From NCBI GenBank assembly GCA_001724855.1, contig MEED01000009.1:1-64000 (forward strand): a stretch of 64,000 bases of DNA, read 5' to 3'. The notes under the pieces were generated by a model that had not been told where the DNA came from, searched no databases, and worked only from the letters and a program-made list of their open reading frames with translations. Position numbers and translations under genes: made by a program. Each line of letters starts with the position of its first letter. Position 1 is the stretch's first letter. Shown one piece after another: positions 9,334 through 16,857 of the stretch. Origin of the DNA: Lautropia sp. SCN 69-89. GTDB taxonomy: Bacteria > Pseudomonadota > Gammaproteobacteria > Burkholderiales > Burkholderiaceae_E.

Positions 9334-9964
9334 ACGCGTCGGGCGCGCGCGGCGACGGCGGCGCGCGCGGCGACGGCGGCGGCCGCGCACCTGGCGGCGG
9401 CCGCGTACCCGGCGGTGGGGGCCGGTGAGGACCGGCGCCCGGCGCGGGGGGGCGATGATGATGGTGGTCGTAGCCGCCGTACCACCACAGGCCGAAGGTC
9501 ATCGGCATCCACGGATACCAGCCGTAGTCGTAGTAGTAGCCGGGCACGACGGTGACTGGCGGCGCGACGACGACTCCCGCCGGGGGAGGCGCCGCCTTCA
9601 GCATCTCATCGGACTCGTCGCGGACCGCGTCGACCACCTCGCTGCTCGCGCCTTCGCGCAGAAGCAGGTCGATGTCGGCGCCGCGGGCTGGCGCGAGCAG
9701 GCCGCGCTCGCGGATGGCGGCGGCCAGGTCGGCCGACAGGCGGCCAGCGCGCAGTTCGGCCACGATCTCGCCGATGCTCAGCGGCGCGGGCACCGGCGCA
9801 TAGGCGCCGGGAATCGCGGTGACTTCGCCGTAGCGCACCGTGTCGGTGGTCGCGCAACCGGAGGCCGTGATCACTGCGAGCGCCAGGACGGCCAGCCCCC
9901 GGCGCGACCGCCGGACAGCCCGGCAGGCGGGGCGGAGCAGGGGCGCGCTTTCGGTGCTTTCCAT
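9317..9964 (-). CDS. Putative lipoprotein with His-rich and Pro/Arg repeat tail
   Basis: 215 residues, function not recognised. The N-terminus is a lipoprotein signal: basic RRSRRG, a hydrophobic core and lipobox TASGC near residue 37. The middle (about 60-125) is a helical acidic segment. Then come GYYYDYGWYPWMPM and WWYGGYDHHHHRPPAP, an aromatic/His cluster that could bind metal. The tail is built from hexapeptide units ([24 protein letters not shown]) encoded by 18-bp DNA repeats. The end overlaps the ABC exporter by 17 bp tail to tail. It is divergent from the tartrate dehydrogenase gene, 106 bp away. An outer-membrane-attached or periplasmic location is likely. Confidence 0.7.
   Translation of the reverse strand: MESTESAPLLRPACRAVRRSRRGLAVLALAVITASGCATTDTVRYGEVTAIPGAYAPVPAPLSIGEIVAELRAGRLSADLAAAIRERGLLAPARGADIDLLLREGASSEVVDAVRDESDEMLKAAPPPAGVVVAPPVTVVPGYYYDYGWYPWMPMTFGLWWYGGYDHHHHRPPAPGAGPHRPPPPGTRPPPGARPPPSPRAPPSPRAPDAFRPSR
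9343..9414. repeat. Four tandem 18-bp units in the lipoprotein tail
   Basis: Units at 9343-9360 and 9361-9378 are identical. Units at 9379-9396 and 9397-9414 are a second near-identical pair with two differences. Each unit is six codons, so copy-number change would keep the lipoprotein frame. They encode the Pro/Arg hexapeptides at its C-terminus. Confidence 0.85.
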
Positions 9965-10070
9965 GATCTGCCTAACGCCGGGCGGCCGGCGGGGTTGACC
10001 GGCGGCGCGCCGCCGCGACCGCTCTGCGCTGTGCGATCATTGCGGCCGCCATTGGCGGCGGGAGGATCGG

Positions 10071-11144
10071 ATGGCCACGCACCGGATCGCGGTGATACCC
10101 GGCGACGGGATCGGCAAGGAGGTGATGCCCGAGGGCGTGCGCGTGCTCGAGGCGGCGGCGCGCAAATACGGCATCGACCTGAAGTTCGACCATTTCGACT
10201 TCGCCAGTTGCGACTACTACGCCAGGCATGGCGCGATGATGCCCGACGACTGGAAGGAGCGCATCGGCGGCCACGACGCGATCTATTACGGCGCGGTGGG
10301 CTGGCCGGCGACGGTGCCCGACCACGTGTCGCTCTGGGGCTCGCTGCTGCTCTTCCGGCGCGAGTTCGACCAGTACATCAACCTGCGGCCGGTCCGGCTG
10401 ATGCCGGGCGTGCCTTGCCCGCTGGCCGGCCGCAAGCCCGGCGACATCGATTTCTACGTGGTGCGCGAGAACACCGAGGGCGAGTACTCGTCGGTCGGAG
10501 GCAGGATGTTTGCCGGCACCGAGCGCGAGTTCGTGCTGCAGGAGTCGATCTTCACGCGCACCGGCGTCGACCGGGTGCTGCGCTACGCATTCGAGCTGGC
10601 ACGCCGACGCCCGGCGCGGCACCTCACCTCCGCGACCAAGTCGAACGGCATCTTCATCTCGATGCCGTACTGGGACGAACGCGTCGCCGAGATGCAGACG
10701 CAGTATCCGGACGTCCGGGTCGACAAGTTCCACATCGACATCCTGACCGCGCATTTCGTGCGCAATCCGCAGTGGTTCGACGTGGTGGTGGCGAGCAACC
10801 TGTTCGGCGACATCCTGTCCGACCTCGGGCCCGCCTGCACCGGCACGATCGGCATCGCGCCTTCGGCCAACATCAATCCGGAGCGCAGGTTTCCGTCACT
10901 GTTCGAGCCGGTGCACGGCTCGGCGCCGGACATCGCGGGGCAGGGAATCGCGAATCCGATCGGCCAGATCTGGTGTGGCGCGATGATGCTCGAGCACCTG
11001 GGCCATCCGCAGGCACACGATGCGATCCTGGCGGCGATCGAGCGGGTCACCGCGAACGGCCCGCGCACCCGGGACATGGGCGGCCAGGCCTCCACGGTCG
11101 AGGTCGGCCGCGCAGTCGCCGAGGCGCTCGAGCAGGCGGCATGA
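10071..11144 (+). CDS. ttuC: Tartrate dehydrogenase/decarboxylase-type beta-decarboxylating dehydrogenase
   Basis: 357 residues of the isocitrate/isopropylmalate dehydrogenase superfamily. It starts with IPGDGIGKEV. GWPATVPDHVSLWGSLL and YVVRENTEGEYSSVGG are characteristic of the tartrate/D-malate branch rather than LeuB. NLFGDILSDLG carries metal-binding Asp residues, and EPVHGSAPDIAG is the adenine-binding loop. Members oxidise tartrate or D-malate with NAD and divalent metal. The next gene encodes a glycerate kinase, and the pair resembles the ttuC-ttuD tartrate-utilisation pair, supporting a route tartrate to glycerate to glycolysis. D-malate remains a possible substrate. The start has GGGAGGATCGG before the ATG. 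Confidence 0.85.
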   Translation: MATHRIAVIPGDGIGKEVMPEGVRVLEAAARKYGIDLKFDHFDFASCDYYARHGAMMPDDWKERIGGHDAIYYGAVGWPATVPDHVSLWGSLLLFRREFDQYINLRPVRLMPGVPCPLAGRKPGDIDFYVVRENTEGEYSSVGGRMFAGTEREFVLQESIFTRTGVDRVLRYAFELARRRPARHLTSATKSNGIFISMPYWDERVAEMQTQYPDVRVDKFHIDILTAHFVRNPQWFDVVVASNLFGDILSDLGPACTGTIGIAPSANINPERRFPSLFEPVHGSAPDIAGQGIANPIGQIWCGAMMLEHLGHPQAHDAILAAIERVTANGPRTRDMGGQASTVEVGRAVAEALEQAA

Positions 11145-11170
11145 GCCGAGTGCGGTAAAGTCGCCGCGCC

Positions 11171-12469
11171 ATGGATGCGCGCCGGCTCCTCGTCGACTCC
11201 TTTCATGCCGCGGTCGCCGCGGCCGACCCGCTGCGCGTGCTCGCGCCGGCACTTCCCGATCGCGCGGAGATCGCGCGGGTGCGCCGCACGCTGGCAGTGG
11301 GCGCGGGCAAGGCGGCTGCCAGCATGGCGATGGCGGTCGAGCGGCACTGGCCGTCCGACGCGCCGCTCGAGGGACTGGTGGTCACCCGCTACGCGCACGG
11401 CCTGCAGTGCCGGCGCATCGAGGTGGTGGAGGCCGGGCATCCGGTCCCCGATGCCGCCGGCGAACGGGCCGCCGCGCGGATCCTCGAAAGTGCCGAGGCG
11501 CTGGGCGAGGAGGACCTGCTGCTCGCGCTGGTGTCGGGTGGCGGCTCGAGCCTGCTCGCGCTGCCGGTCGATGCGGTGCCGATGGCCGACCTGAAGGCGG
11601 TGACGCAGGCGCTGCTCGCCAGCGGCGCGCCGATCCAGGAGATGAACGTGGTGCGCAAGCACCTGTCGCGGATCCAGGGCGGGCGCCTGGCGCAGCGCAC
11701 CCGGGCGCGCGTGCTCGCGCTGATGATCTCCGACGTCGCGGGCGACGATCCATCCTCGATCGCCAGCGGCCCTTGTTCGCCCGATCCCGCCACCTATGCC
11801 GATGCGCTGGCGATCCTCGCGCGCTGGCGCGTGGATGCGCCCGCGAGTGTGCGCCGGCATCTCGAGCGCGGCGCACACGGCGAAGTCGACGAGACGCCCA
11901 AGCCGGGGAATCCCCTGTTCGCGCGGGTCGAAGCGCGCATGGTGGCCACCGCGCACCGCAGCCTGGAAGCGGCCGCTGCGCTGTTCGCGCAGGCCGGCAT
12001 CCGGCCGGTGGTCCTCGGCGACACGGTGACCGGCGAGGCGCGCGATGTCGCGCAGGTGATGGCCGCGATCGCACGCGAGATCGTCCGCTACGACCAGCCG
12101 TTCGCCCGCCCGGTGGCGCTGATCTCGGGCGGCGAGTGCACGGTGACGATCCGCGGCCGCGGCCGGGGCGGGCGCTGCACCGAGTTCCTGCTCGCGCTGG
12201 CGCGCGAACTCGACGGCGTGCCCGGCGCGTGGGCGATCGCGGCCGACACCGACGGGATCGACGGCTCCGAGAGCAACGCCGGCGCGGTCGTGGCGCCCGA
12301 CACGATGGCGCGGGCCGCGGCGGCCGGCCTCGACGCGCGCGCGCTGCTCGATGACAACGACGCCTGGGGATTCTTCGACGCGCTCGGCGACCTGGTCACG
12401 ACCGGGCCCACGCGCACCAACGTCAACGATTTCCGCGCGCTGCTGCTGATGCCGCCGCGCGCCGACTGA
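11171..12469 (+). CDS. ttuD: Glycerate 2-kinase (MOFRL family; historically 'hydroxypyruvate reductase' TtuD)
   Basis: 432 residues, the usual length. The N-terminal glycerate-kinase domain shows [23 protein letters not shown] and MNVVRKHLS. The C-terminal MOFRL domain has [25 protein letters not shown] and ADTDGIDGS. The enzyme phosphorylates D-glycerate to 2-phosphoglycerate. Older annotations call it hydroxypyruvate reductase, but the MOFRL family is kinase. It starts 26 bp after the tartrate dehydrogenase and probably shares its transcript, feeding the product into glycolysis. Confidence 0.85.
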   Translation: MDARRLLVDSFHAAVAAADPLRVLAPALPDRAEIARVRRTLAVGAGKAAASMAMAVERHWPSDAPLEGLVVTRYAHGLQCRRIEVVEAGHPVPDAAGERAAARILESAEALGEEDLLLALVSGGGSSLLALPVDAVPMADLKAVTQALLASGAPIQEMNVVRKHLSRIQGGRLAQRTRARVLALMISDVAGDDPSSIASGPCSPDPATYADALAILARWRVDAPASVRRHLERGAHGEVDETPKPGNPLFARVEARMVATAHRSLEAAAALFAQAGIRPVVLGDTVTGEARDVAQVMAAIAREIVRYDQPFARPVALISGGECTVTIRGRGRGGRCTEFLLALARELDGVPGAWAIAADTDGIDGSESNAGAVVAPDTMARAAAAGLDARALLDDNDAWGFFDALGDLVTTGPTRTNVNDFRALLLMPPRAD

Positions 12470-12498
12470 GGCCGACTGCCGAAGGACTGGAGCCGTAC

Positions 12499-13542
12499 GT
12501 GGACTCGATCTCGCTCACCCGCCCTGATGACTGGCACCTGCACCTGCGCGACGGCGAGGCGCTGCGCGCAGTGGTGGGCGCGAGCGCGGCGCAAGTCGCG
12601 CGCGCGATCGTGATGCCGAATTTGCGCCCGCCGGTGGCCACGGTCGAGCAGGCCCTCGCGTACCGACAGCGCATCGTCGACGCGCTGCCCCCCGGCGCCG
12701 ATTTCGAACCGCTGATGACGCTGTACCTGACCGATCTCACCTCGCCCGACGAAATCGGGCGCGCTCGCGAGGACGGCCGCGTCGTGGCGGTGAAGCTGTA
12801 TCCGGCCGGGGCGACGACGAACTCGGAGGCCGGCGTCACCGACCTCAGGCGCACCCGGCCCGTGCTCGAAGCGATGCAGCGCTGTGGCATGCCGCTGCTG
12901 GTGCACGGCGAGGTGACCGATGCGCAGGTCGACGTGTTCGACCGCGAAGCGGTGTTCATCGACACGGTGCTCGAGCCACTTCGGCGCGACTTCCCCGGCT
13001 TGCGCATCGTGTTCGAGCACATCACCACGCGCCAGGCTGCGCAGTACGTCGCACAGGCCGGCGACACGCTCGCCGCGACGATCACCGCGCATCACCTGCT
13101 GTACAACCGCAACGCGATCTTCGCGGGCGGCCTGCGCCCGCACTGGTACTGCCTGCCGGTGCTCAAGCGCGAAGAGCACCGGCGCGCGCTGCTCGAGGCG
13201 GCCACCAGCGGCAACGCGCGCTTCTTCCTCGGCACCGACAGCGCACCGCACGCTGCGCGGCTGAAGGAACACGCGGCCGCCTGCGCCGGCTGCTACACCG
13301 CGCCGCACGCGATCGAGCTCTATGCGACCGCGTTCGAGCAGATGGGTGCGCTCGACCGTCTCGAGGCGTTCGCGAGCTTCAACGGCCCCGATTTCTACCG
13401 GCTGCCGCGCAACGCCGCGCGCATCGCCTTGCGGCGCGAGACCTGGACGATCCCGCAGTCGCTGCCGTTCGGCAACGACCGGATCGTGCCGCTGGCGGGC
13501 GGCGAGACGCTGTCGTGGAAGCTGGTGCGCGAACCGGCCTGA
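12499..13542 (+). CDS. pyrC: Dihydroorotase (class II)
   Basis: 347 residues, the expected length for PyrC. It cyclises N[19 protein letters not shown] to dihydroorotate in pyrimidine synthesis. Zinc ligands and catalytic residues are visible: [11 protein letters not shown] (HxH), the carboxylated Lys in [19 protein letters not shown] with its following segment, [11 protein letters not shown], and the catalytic Asp in [10 protein letters not shown]. The start is a GTG preceded by GAAGGA. It lies just upstream of the DUF3025 gene and rnpB, an arrangement I recall from other Burkholderiales. Confidence 0.95.
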   Translation: MDSISLTRPDDWHLHLRDGEALRAVVGASAAQVARAIVMPNLRPPVATVEQALAYRQRIVDALPPGADFEPLMTLYLTDLTSPDEIGRAREDGRVVAVKLYPAGATTNSEAGVTDLRRTRPVLEAMQRCGMPLLVHGEVTDAQVDVFDREAVFIDTVLEPLRRDFPGLRIVFEHITTRQAAQYVAQAGDTLAATITAHHLLYNRNAIFAGGLRPHWYCLPVLKREEHRRALLEAATSGNARFFLGTDSAPHAARLKEHAAACAGCYTAPHAIELYATAFEQMGALDRLEAFASFNGPDFYRLPRNAARIALRRETWTIPQSLPFGNDRIVPLAGGETLSWKLVREPA

Positions 13543-13583
13543 GCGGTGCCGACACGGCCGGACGCGACACCGGCGCGCAGGAC

Positions 13584-14465
13584 ATGCCGTGGTTCGAGCC
13601 GTTCCGTCCGTGGATGATGCGCAGCGATCCGCGCGCATCCGGGCGCATCGACCTCGACCTGCTGAACCGGTTCGCCGAAGTCCGCGGGCTGCGCACCGAG
13701 GACGGCCTGCCGTTGCGTTTCGCCGATGCGCGGACGGCTCCGCCGGGCGCGTACGAGCGCGTGGTTCGCGAGCACGGAATGGTACCCACGCGCGCGAGCG
13801 GCGCAGGGATGCTGCACGACTGGTTCAACGCGCTGGCCTGGCTCGCGTGGCCGCGCACCAAGGCGCGGCTGAACCGGCTGCAATCGGACGCGATCGCGGC
13901 GCAGGAGACGGCGCAGGAGACGGCGCTCTCGCGGCGCGGAGCCCTGCGTGACGCCGCCACGATCCTCGACGAGAGCGGGGTGCTCTTCGTCTGCAACGAT
14001 CCGGCGCTGGCCGATGCGCTGCGCCGCTTCGACTGGCGCGCGCTGTTCGTCGACGGCCGCCCGCGCTTCCTCGCGGCAGCGCGGGTGCGGTTGCTCGGGC
14101 ACGGCCTCGGCGAGAAGCTGCTCGCGCCGTACAAGGCACTGTGCGCCCATGCCTGGATCGTCGAAGCGCCGGCGGGCACGGCGATCGGCACACTCGACGG
14201 CGATGCGTTCGATGCGGCCGCGAGGGCGACGCTCGACGCATCGGCGCTGCGCGCGTCGACGCTGTCGCCGCTGCCGCTGCTCGGTGTTCCCGGCTGGTGG
14301 CCGGCGAACTCGGTGCCGGCCTTCTACGACGACGCGCAGGTCTTCAGGCCGGGCCGACGTCGCGGTAGAATCTCCACTGGAGCGGGTCGGACGATCGCTG
14401 GCTGCGGCGCGCAGGCGCCGTCGCTGGAGGAAGGTCCGGACTCCACAGGGCAGGATGCTGGCTAA
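13584..14465 (+). CDS. DUF3025 domain protein; 3' end runs into rnpB
   Basis: 293 residues from the ATG at 13584 (MPWFEPFRPW); an in-frame ATG at 13515 would overlap pyrC. The DUF3025 hallmark HDWFNALAWLAWPRTKARLN is clear (about residue 80 onward), and the core ends near VPAFYDDAQVFRPGRR. Function is unknown. The last ~28 codons, after the family core ends, are read from rnpB sequence: the stop at 14463-14465 lies 86 nt inside the RNA gene. The rnpB promoter is also inside this reading frame. A 12-bp tandem duplication at 13899-13922 gives the repeat AQETAQET. There is no signal peptide. Confidence 0.82.
   Translation: MPWFEPFRPWMMRSDPRASGRIDLDLLNRFAEVRGLRTEDGLPLRFADARTAPPGAYERVVREHGMVPTRASGAGMLHDWFNALAWLAWPRTKARLNRLQSDAIAAQETAQETALSRRGALRDAATILDESGVLFVCNDPALADALRRFDWRALFVDGRPRFLAAARVRLLGHGLGEKLLAPYKALCAHAWIVEAPAGTAIGTLDGDAFDAAARATLDASALRASTLSPLPLLGVPGWWPANSVPAFYDDAQVFRPGRRRGRISTGAGRTIAGCGAQAPSLEEGPDSTGQDAG
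14343..14371 (+). promoter_or_regulatory. Putative rnpB promoter
   Basis: A TAGAAT -10 hexamer at 14366-14371 lies 8 nt before the predicted first base of RNase P RNA. The -35 position with a 17-nt spacer (TTCAGG) is poor. The element sits inside the DUF3025 coding frame. Confidence 0.5.
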
Positions 14466-14790
14466 CGGCCAGGCGCAGCAAGCCGCAAGGCCCAACGCGA
14501 CGGAAAGTGGAACAGAAAGCACACCGCCCAAGCGGCGTCCGGTTCGCCGGCGCCGACGGCAAGGGTGAAAGGGTGAGGTAAGAGCTCACCGCGGACGTGG
14601 CGACACGGCCGGCACGCCAAACCCCATCCGGAGCAACATCGAATAGGCACGCGCGCGGTCCCCGGACCGCACAGGGCGGCCCGCCCGAGCGTGCGGGTAG
14701 ATGGCTCGAGCGGCCGGGTAACCGGCCGCCCAGACGAATGATCGTCACGCCGGTCCGCCGGCGCACAGAATCCGGCCTACAGACCCGCTC
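14380..14790 (+). ncRNA. rnpB: RNase P RNA, bacterial class A
   Basis: 411 nt, normal length. The ends pair as P1: GAGCGGGTC at 14380-14388 with GACCCGCTC at 14782-14790. Conserved region I is at 14427-14444 (GAGGAAGGTCCGGACTCC). Other landmarks are CACAGGGCAGGATGCTGGCTAACG, AACAGAAAGCACACCGCC, AAGGGTGAAAGGGTGAGGTAAGAG, a CCGGAGCAA-type segment near 14630, and conserved region V ACAGAATCCGGCCTAC at 14765-14780. It is the catalytic RNA that trims tRNA 5' leaders, with the protein RnpA. In helix P4, two base pairs differ from the E. coli form in a compensated way: 14433-14777 is G-C and 14440-14771 is A-U. The 5' end overlaps the DUF3025 frame. Confidence 0.96.
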
Positions 14791-14926
14791 CACTTCGTTA
14801 TCTCATGTATTACCTGCGATAACGTCGCCAAGTCCCTCATTCATCGACAGAAAGACCTTTCGGCCGGCGGCTTGAACAATGGCGGCTAAGTGTCTGTTAC
14901 GACAAGGAAAAATCCTTTCCGCCGAC

Positions 14927-14955
14927 TTGCCATGCCGATCGCTTTTCCGTACAGT
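14927..14955 (+). promoter_or_regulatory. Putative sigma-70 promoter of the dcw cluster
   Basis: TTGCCA (14927-14932) and TACAGT (14950-14955) are separated by exactly 17 nt, matching 5/6 and 4/6 of the consensus. It is the best promoter in the AT-richer 254-bp leader between rnpB and mraZ. The rest of that leader (14791-14926) shows no gene and no clear terminator. The -10 overlaps the first MraZ box. Confidence 0.6.
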
Positions 14956-14990
14956 GCAGATTCGTGTAGAAAAGTGCAATTTTGTGGGAC
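14951..14990 (+). promoter_or_regulatory. MraZ operator: four GTG boxes with 10-bp period
   Basis: GTG triplets occur at 14954, 14964, 14974 and 14984, each at the same place in a 10-bp unit (acaGTGcaga, ttcGTGtaga, aaaGTGcaat, tttGTGggac). MraZ is known to bind arrays of GTG-containing direct repeats with one helical turn spacing upstream of its own gene. The array starts at the -10 and extends across the expected transcription start, so MraZ binding should repress. mraZ begins 54 bp downstream. Confidence 0.7.
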
Positions 14991-15044
14991 AAAACCACCG
15001 CTTGCCGGGGGCTTTGATCCCCTTCGAAGGCGGGTCGGAAGGAC

Positions 15045-15473
15045 ATGTTCCAGGGGAGTTCCGCGCTGTTGCTCGACGCGAAGGGCCGGATGACGGTCCC
15101 GACGCGGCACCGCGACGCACTCTCCAAGCAATGTGAGGGCTTGCTCACATTGACGCGGCACCCCGACGGCTGCTTGCTGATGTTCCCGCGCCCGGTCTGG
15201 GAGGTGCATCGCGAGCGGCTCGCGGCCATGCCGATCGCCGCCCGCGCCTGGGCGCGCATCTTCCTCGGCAACGCGATCGACGTCGACATGGACGCCACGG
15301 GCCGCATCCTGATCTCGCCCGAACTGCGCTCGGCCGTGTCGCTGAACCGCGACGTGATGCTGCTCGGCATGGGGAGCCACTTCGAGATCTGGGACGCCGG
15401 GACGCTGGCGGCGAAGGAGCGCGAGACGCTCGCCGCCGGCATGCCCGAGGCGATCGCCAACTTCAACTTCTGA
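15045..15473 (+). CDS. mraZ: Transcriptional regulator MraZ
   Basis: 142 residues, expected length. Two AbrB/SpoVT-like half-domains are visible, each with its DxxxR signature: [15 protein letters not shown] near residue 10 and [14 protein letters not shown] near residue 80. MraZ forms a ring-shaped oligomer that binds repeated GTG boxes and represses the dcw operon; such boxes lie at 14951-14990. It is the first gene of the cluster. The ATG follows GGAAGGA with good spacing. The stop is 3 nt from the rsmH start. Confidence 0.96.
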   Translation: MFQGSSALLLDAKGRMTVPTRHRDALSKQCEGLLTLTRHPDGCLLMFPRPVWEVHRERLAAMPIAARAWARIFLGNAIDVDMDATGRILISPELRSAVSLNRDVMLLGMGSHFEIWDAGTLAAKERETLAAGMPEAIANFNF

Positions 15474-15476
15474 CCG

Positions 15477-16466
15477 GTGGCAGAGAACAGTGAGCCGCGC
15501 GGGAGCACAGCAGCCGGGCCTTGGGCGCACCAACCGGTGCTGCTCGACGAGGCCATCGATGCGCTGGCGATCCGCCCCGACGGCCGCTACGTCGATGGCA
15601 CCTTCGGGCGCGGCGGACACAGTCGCGCGATCCTCGCGCGGCTCGGGCCGACCGGGCGACTGCTCGCGATCGACCGCGATCCGCAGGCGATCGCGGTGGG
15701 CAGTGCCTGGAGAGATCCGCGCTTCGCGATCGAGCACGCCCGCTTCTCCGAACTCGACGCGGTGCTCGACGCACACGGCTTCGACCGGATCGACGGGGTG
15801 CTGCTCGATCTCGGCGTTTCCTCGCCGCAGCTGGACGATCCGGCGCGCGGCTTCAGCTTTCGTGAGGACGGGCCGCTGGACATGCGGATGGATCCGACGC
15901 ACGGATTCTCCGCACGCGAGTGGCTCCTGCGTGCAACCGAGGACGACATCGCGAAGGTGGTGAAAGACTATGGGGAAGAACGGTTTGCTGTTCAGATTGC
16001 AAAGGCGATTGTTGCTCGCCGCGGGCAGGCCGGCGAACAGGCGCTTCGCACGACCGGAGAGCTTGCCGCACTCGTGGCGGCCGTCGTCAGGCGTCGGGGC
16101 AGGGCGGAGCCGGGCAAGGATCCGGCCACCCGCACTTTTCAGGCTCTACGGATTCACGTCAATCAGGAACTCGAGGAGCTCGCGGTAGTCCTCGGCAAGG
16201 CGGTCGCCCGCCTGGCGCCGGGCGGGCGGCTCGTCGTCATCAGTTTTCACTCGCTGGAAGACCGGATGGTCAAGCAATTCATTGCGCACGAGGCCGGACG
16301 CGACGCCGCGCGCGATCCGGTCACCGGCGCGCCACGCCACGACGTGGTGCCGCGGCTGCGGGCGATCGCGCGGGTGCTGCCGGGCGCGGCGCGACCGAAG
16401 GGCCGCACGCGACCGGCCAATCCGCGCGAGCGTTCGGCGGTGATGCGCGTGGCCGAGCGCACCTGA
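15477..16466 (+). CDS. rsmH: 16S rRNA (cytosine-1402-N4)-methyltransferase
   Basis: 329 residues (also called MraW). It methylates C1402 of 16S rRNA using S-adenosylmethionine. The SAM loop is [12 protein letters not shown] (residues 39-50). [36 protein letters not shown] and [14 protein letters not shown] are family signatures in order. The start is a GTG 3 nt after the mraZ stop; no ATG lies near the expected N-terminus, and residues 18-23 (HQPVLL) match the family start. Translational coupling to mraZ is likely. Confidence 0.95.
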   Translation: MAENSEPRGSTAAGPWAHQPVLLDEAIDALAIRPDGRYVDGTFGRGGHSRAILARLGPTGRLLAIDRDPQAIAVGSAWRDPRFAIEHARFSELDAVLDAHGFDRIDGVLLDLGVSSPQLDDPARGFSFREDGPLDMRMDPTHGFSAREWLLRATEDDIAKVVKDYGEERFAVQIAKAIVARRGQAGEQALRTTGELAALVAAVVRRRGRAEPGKDPATRTFQALRIHVNQELEELAVVLGKAVARLAPGGRLVVISFHSLEDRMVKQFIAHEAGRDAARDPVTGAPRHDVVPRLRAIARVLPGAARPKGRTRPANPRERSAVMRVAERT

Positions 16467-16494
16467 AGCCCTGACGAACACCGGAGCGACGACG

Positions 16495-16857
16495 ATGACC
16501 CGCGCCAACATCCTCCTCTCGGCCCTGCTGGTCGCGTGTGCCCTCGGCCTGGTCACTTCGCAATACCGTGCGCGAAAGCTGTTCGTCGACGTCGAGCGCG
16601 CGCAGGCGCAGGCGGCCCAGCTCGAAGTGGGCTGGAATCAGCTGCAGGTCGAGCAGACCGCGCTCGCCAAGGCCGCGCTGATCGACACGAAGGCGCGCCG
16701 CGAGCTGGGGATGCAGTCGGTATCGGCCGATCGCACGCTGCACCTGGTCGTCGACCCGGTCGAGCGCACGGTGCGGCTGGGCACGCCGCTGCCGGACCTC
16801 GCGGCCGCGACCGGCAAGCCGGGCTCGCGCGCCAGGCCGGCGGGAGCGCATCGATGA
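16495..16857 (+). CDS. ftsL: Cell division protein FtsL
   Basis: 120 residues. A short cytoplasmic start leads to one membrane helix (about residues 6-22). A coiled-coil-forming periplasmic segment follows (ARKLFVDVERAQAQAAQLEVGW to about residue 80). It is the bitopic partner of FtsB and FtsQ that activates FtsWI. FtsL is poorly conserved, so the call rests on size, topology and position between rsmH and ftsI. Its TGA shares 4 bp with the ftsI ATG. Confidence 0.9.
   Translation: MTRANILLSALLVACALGLVTSQYRARKLFVDVERAQAQAAQLEVGWNQLQVEQTALAKAALIDTKARRELGMQSVSADRTLHLVVDPVERTVRLGTPLPDLAAATGKPGSRARPAGAHR

Noticed and set aside
9601-9960. Forward-strand open frames across the lipoprotein gene
   Set aside because: The reverse frame has a full lipoprotein signal and structured repeats; the forward frames lack any signal or motif.
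10001-10014. 14-bp palindrome GGCGGCGCGCCGCC between the lipoprotein and tartrate dehydrogenase genes
   Set aside because: Made only of G and C in a very GC-rich spacer, so chance is likely. The nearby TTGACC has no matching -10.
13899-13922. 12-bp tandem duplication in the DUF3025 gene
   Set aside because: Two copies only, in frame, giving AQETAQET. Looks like ordinary slippage without further structure.
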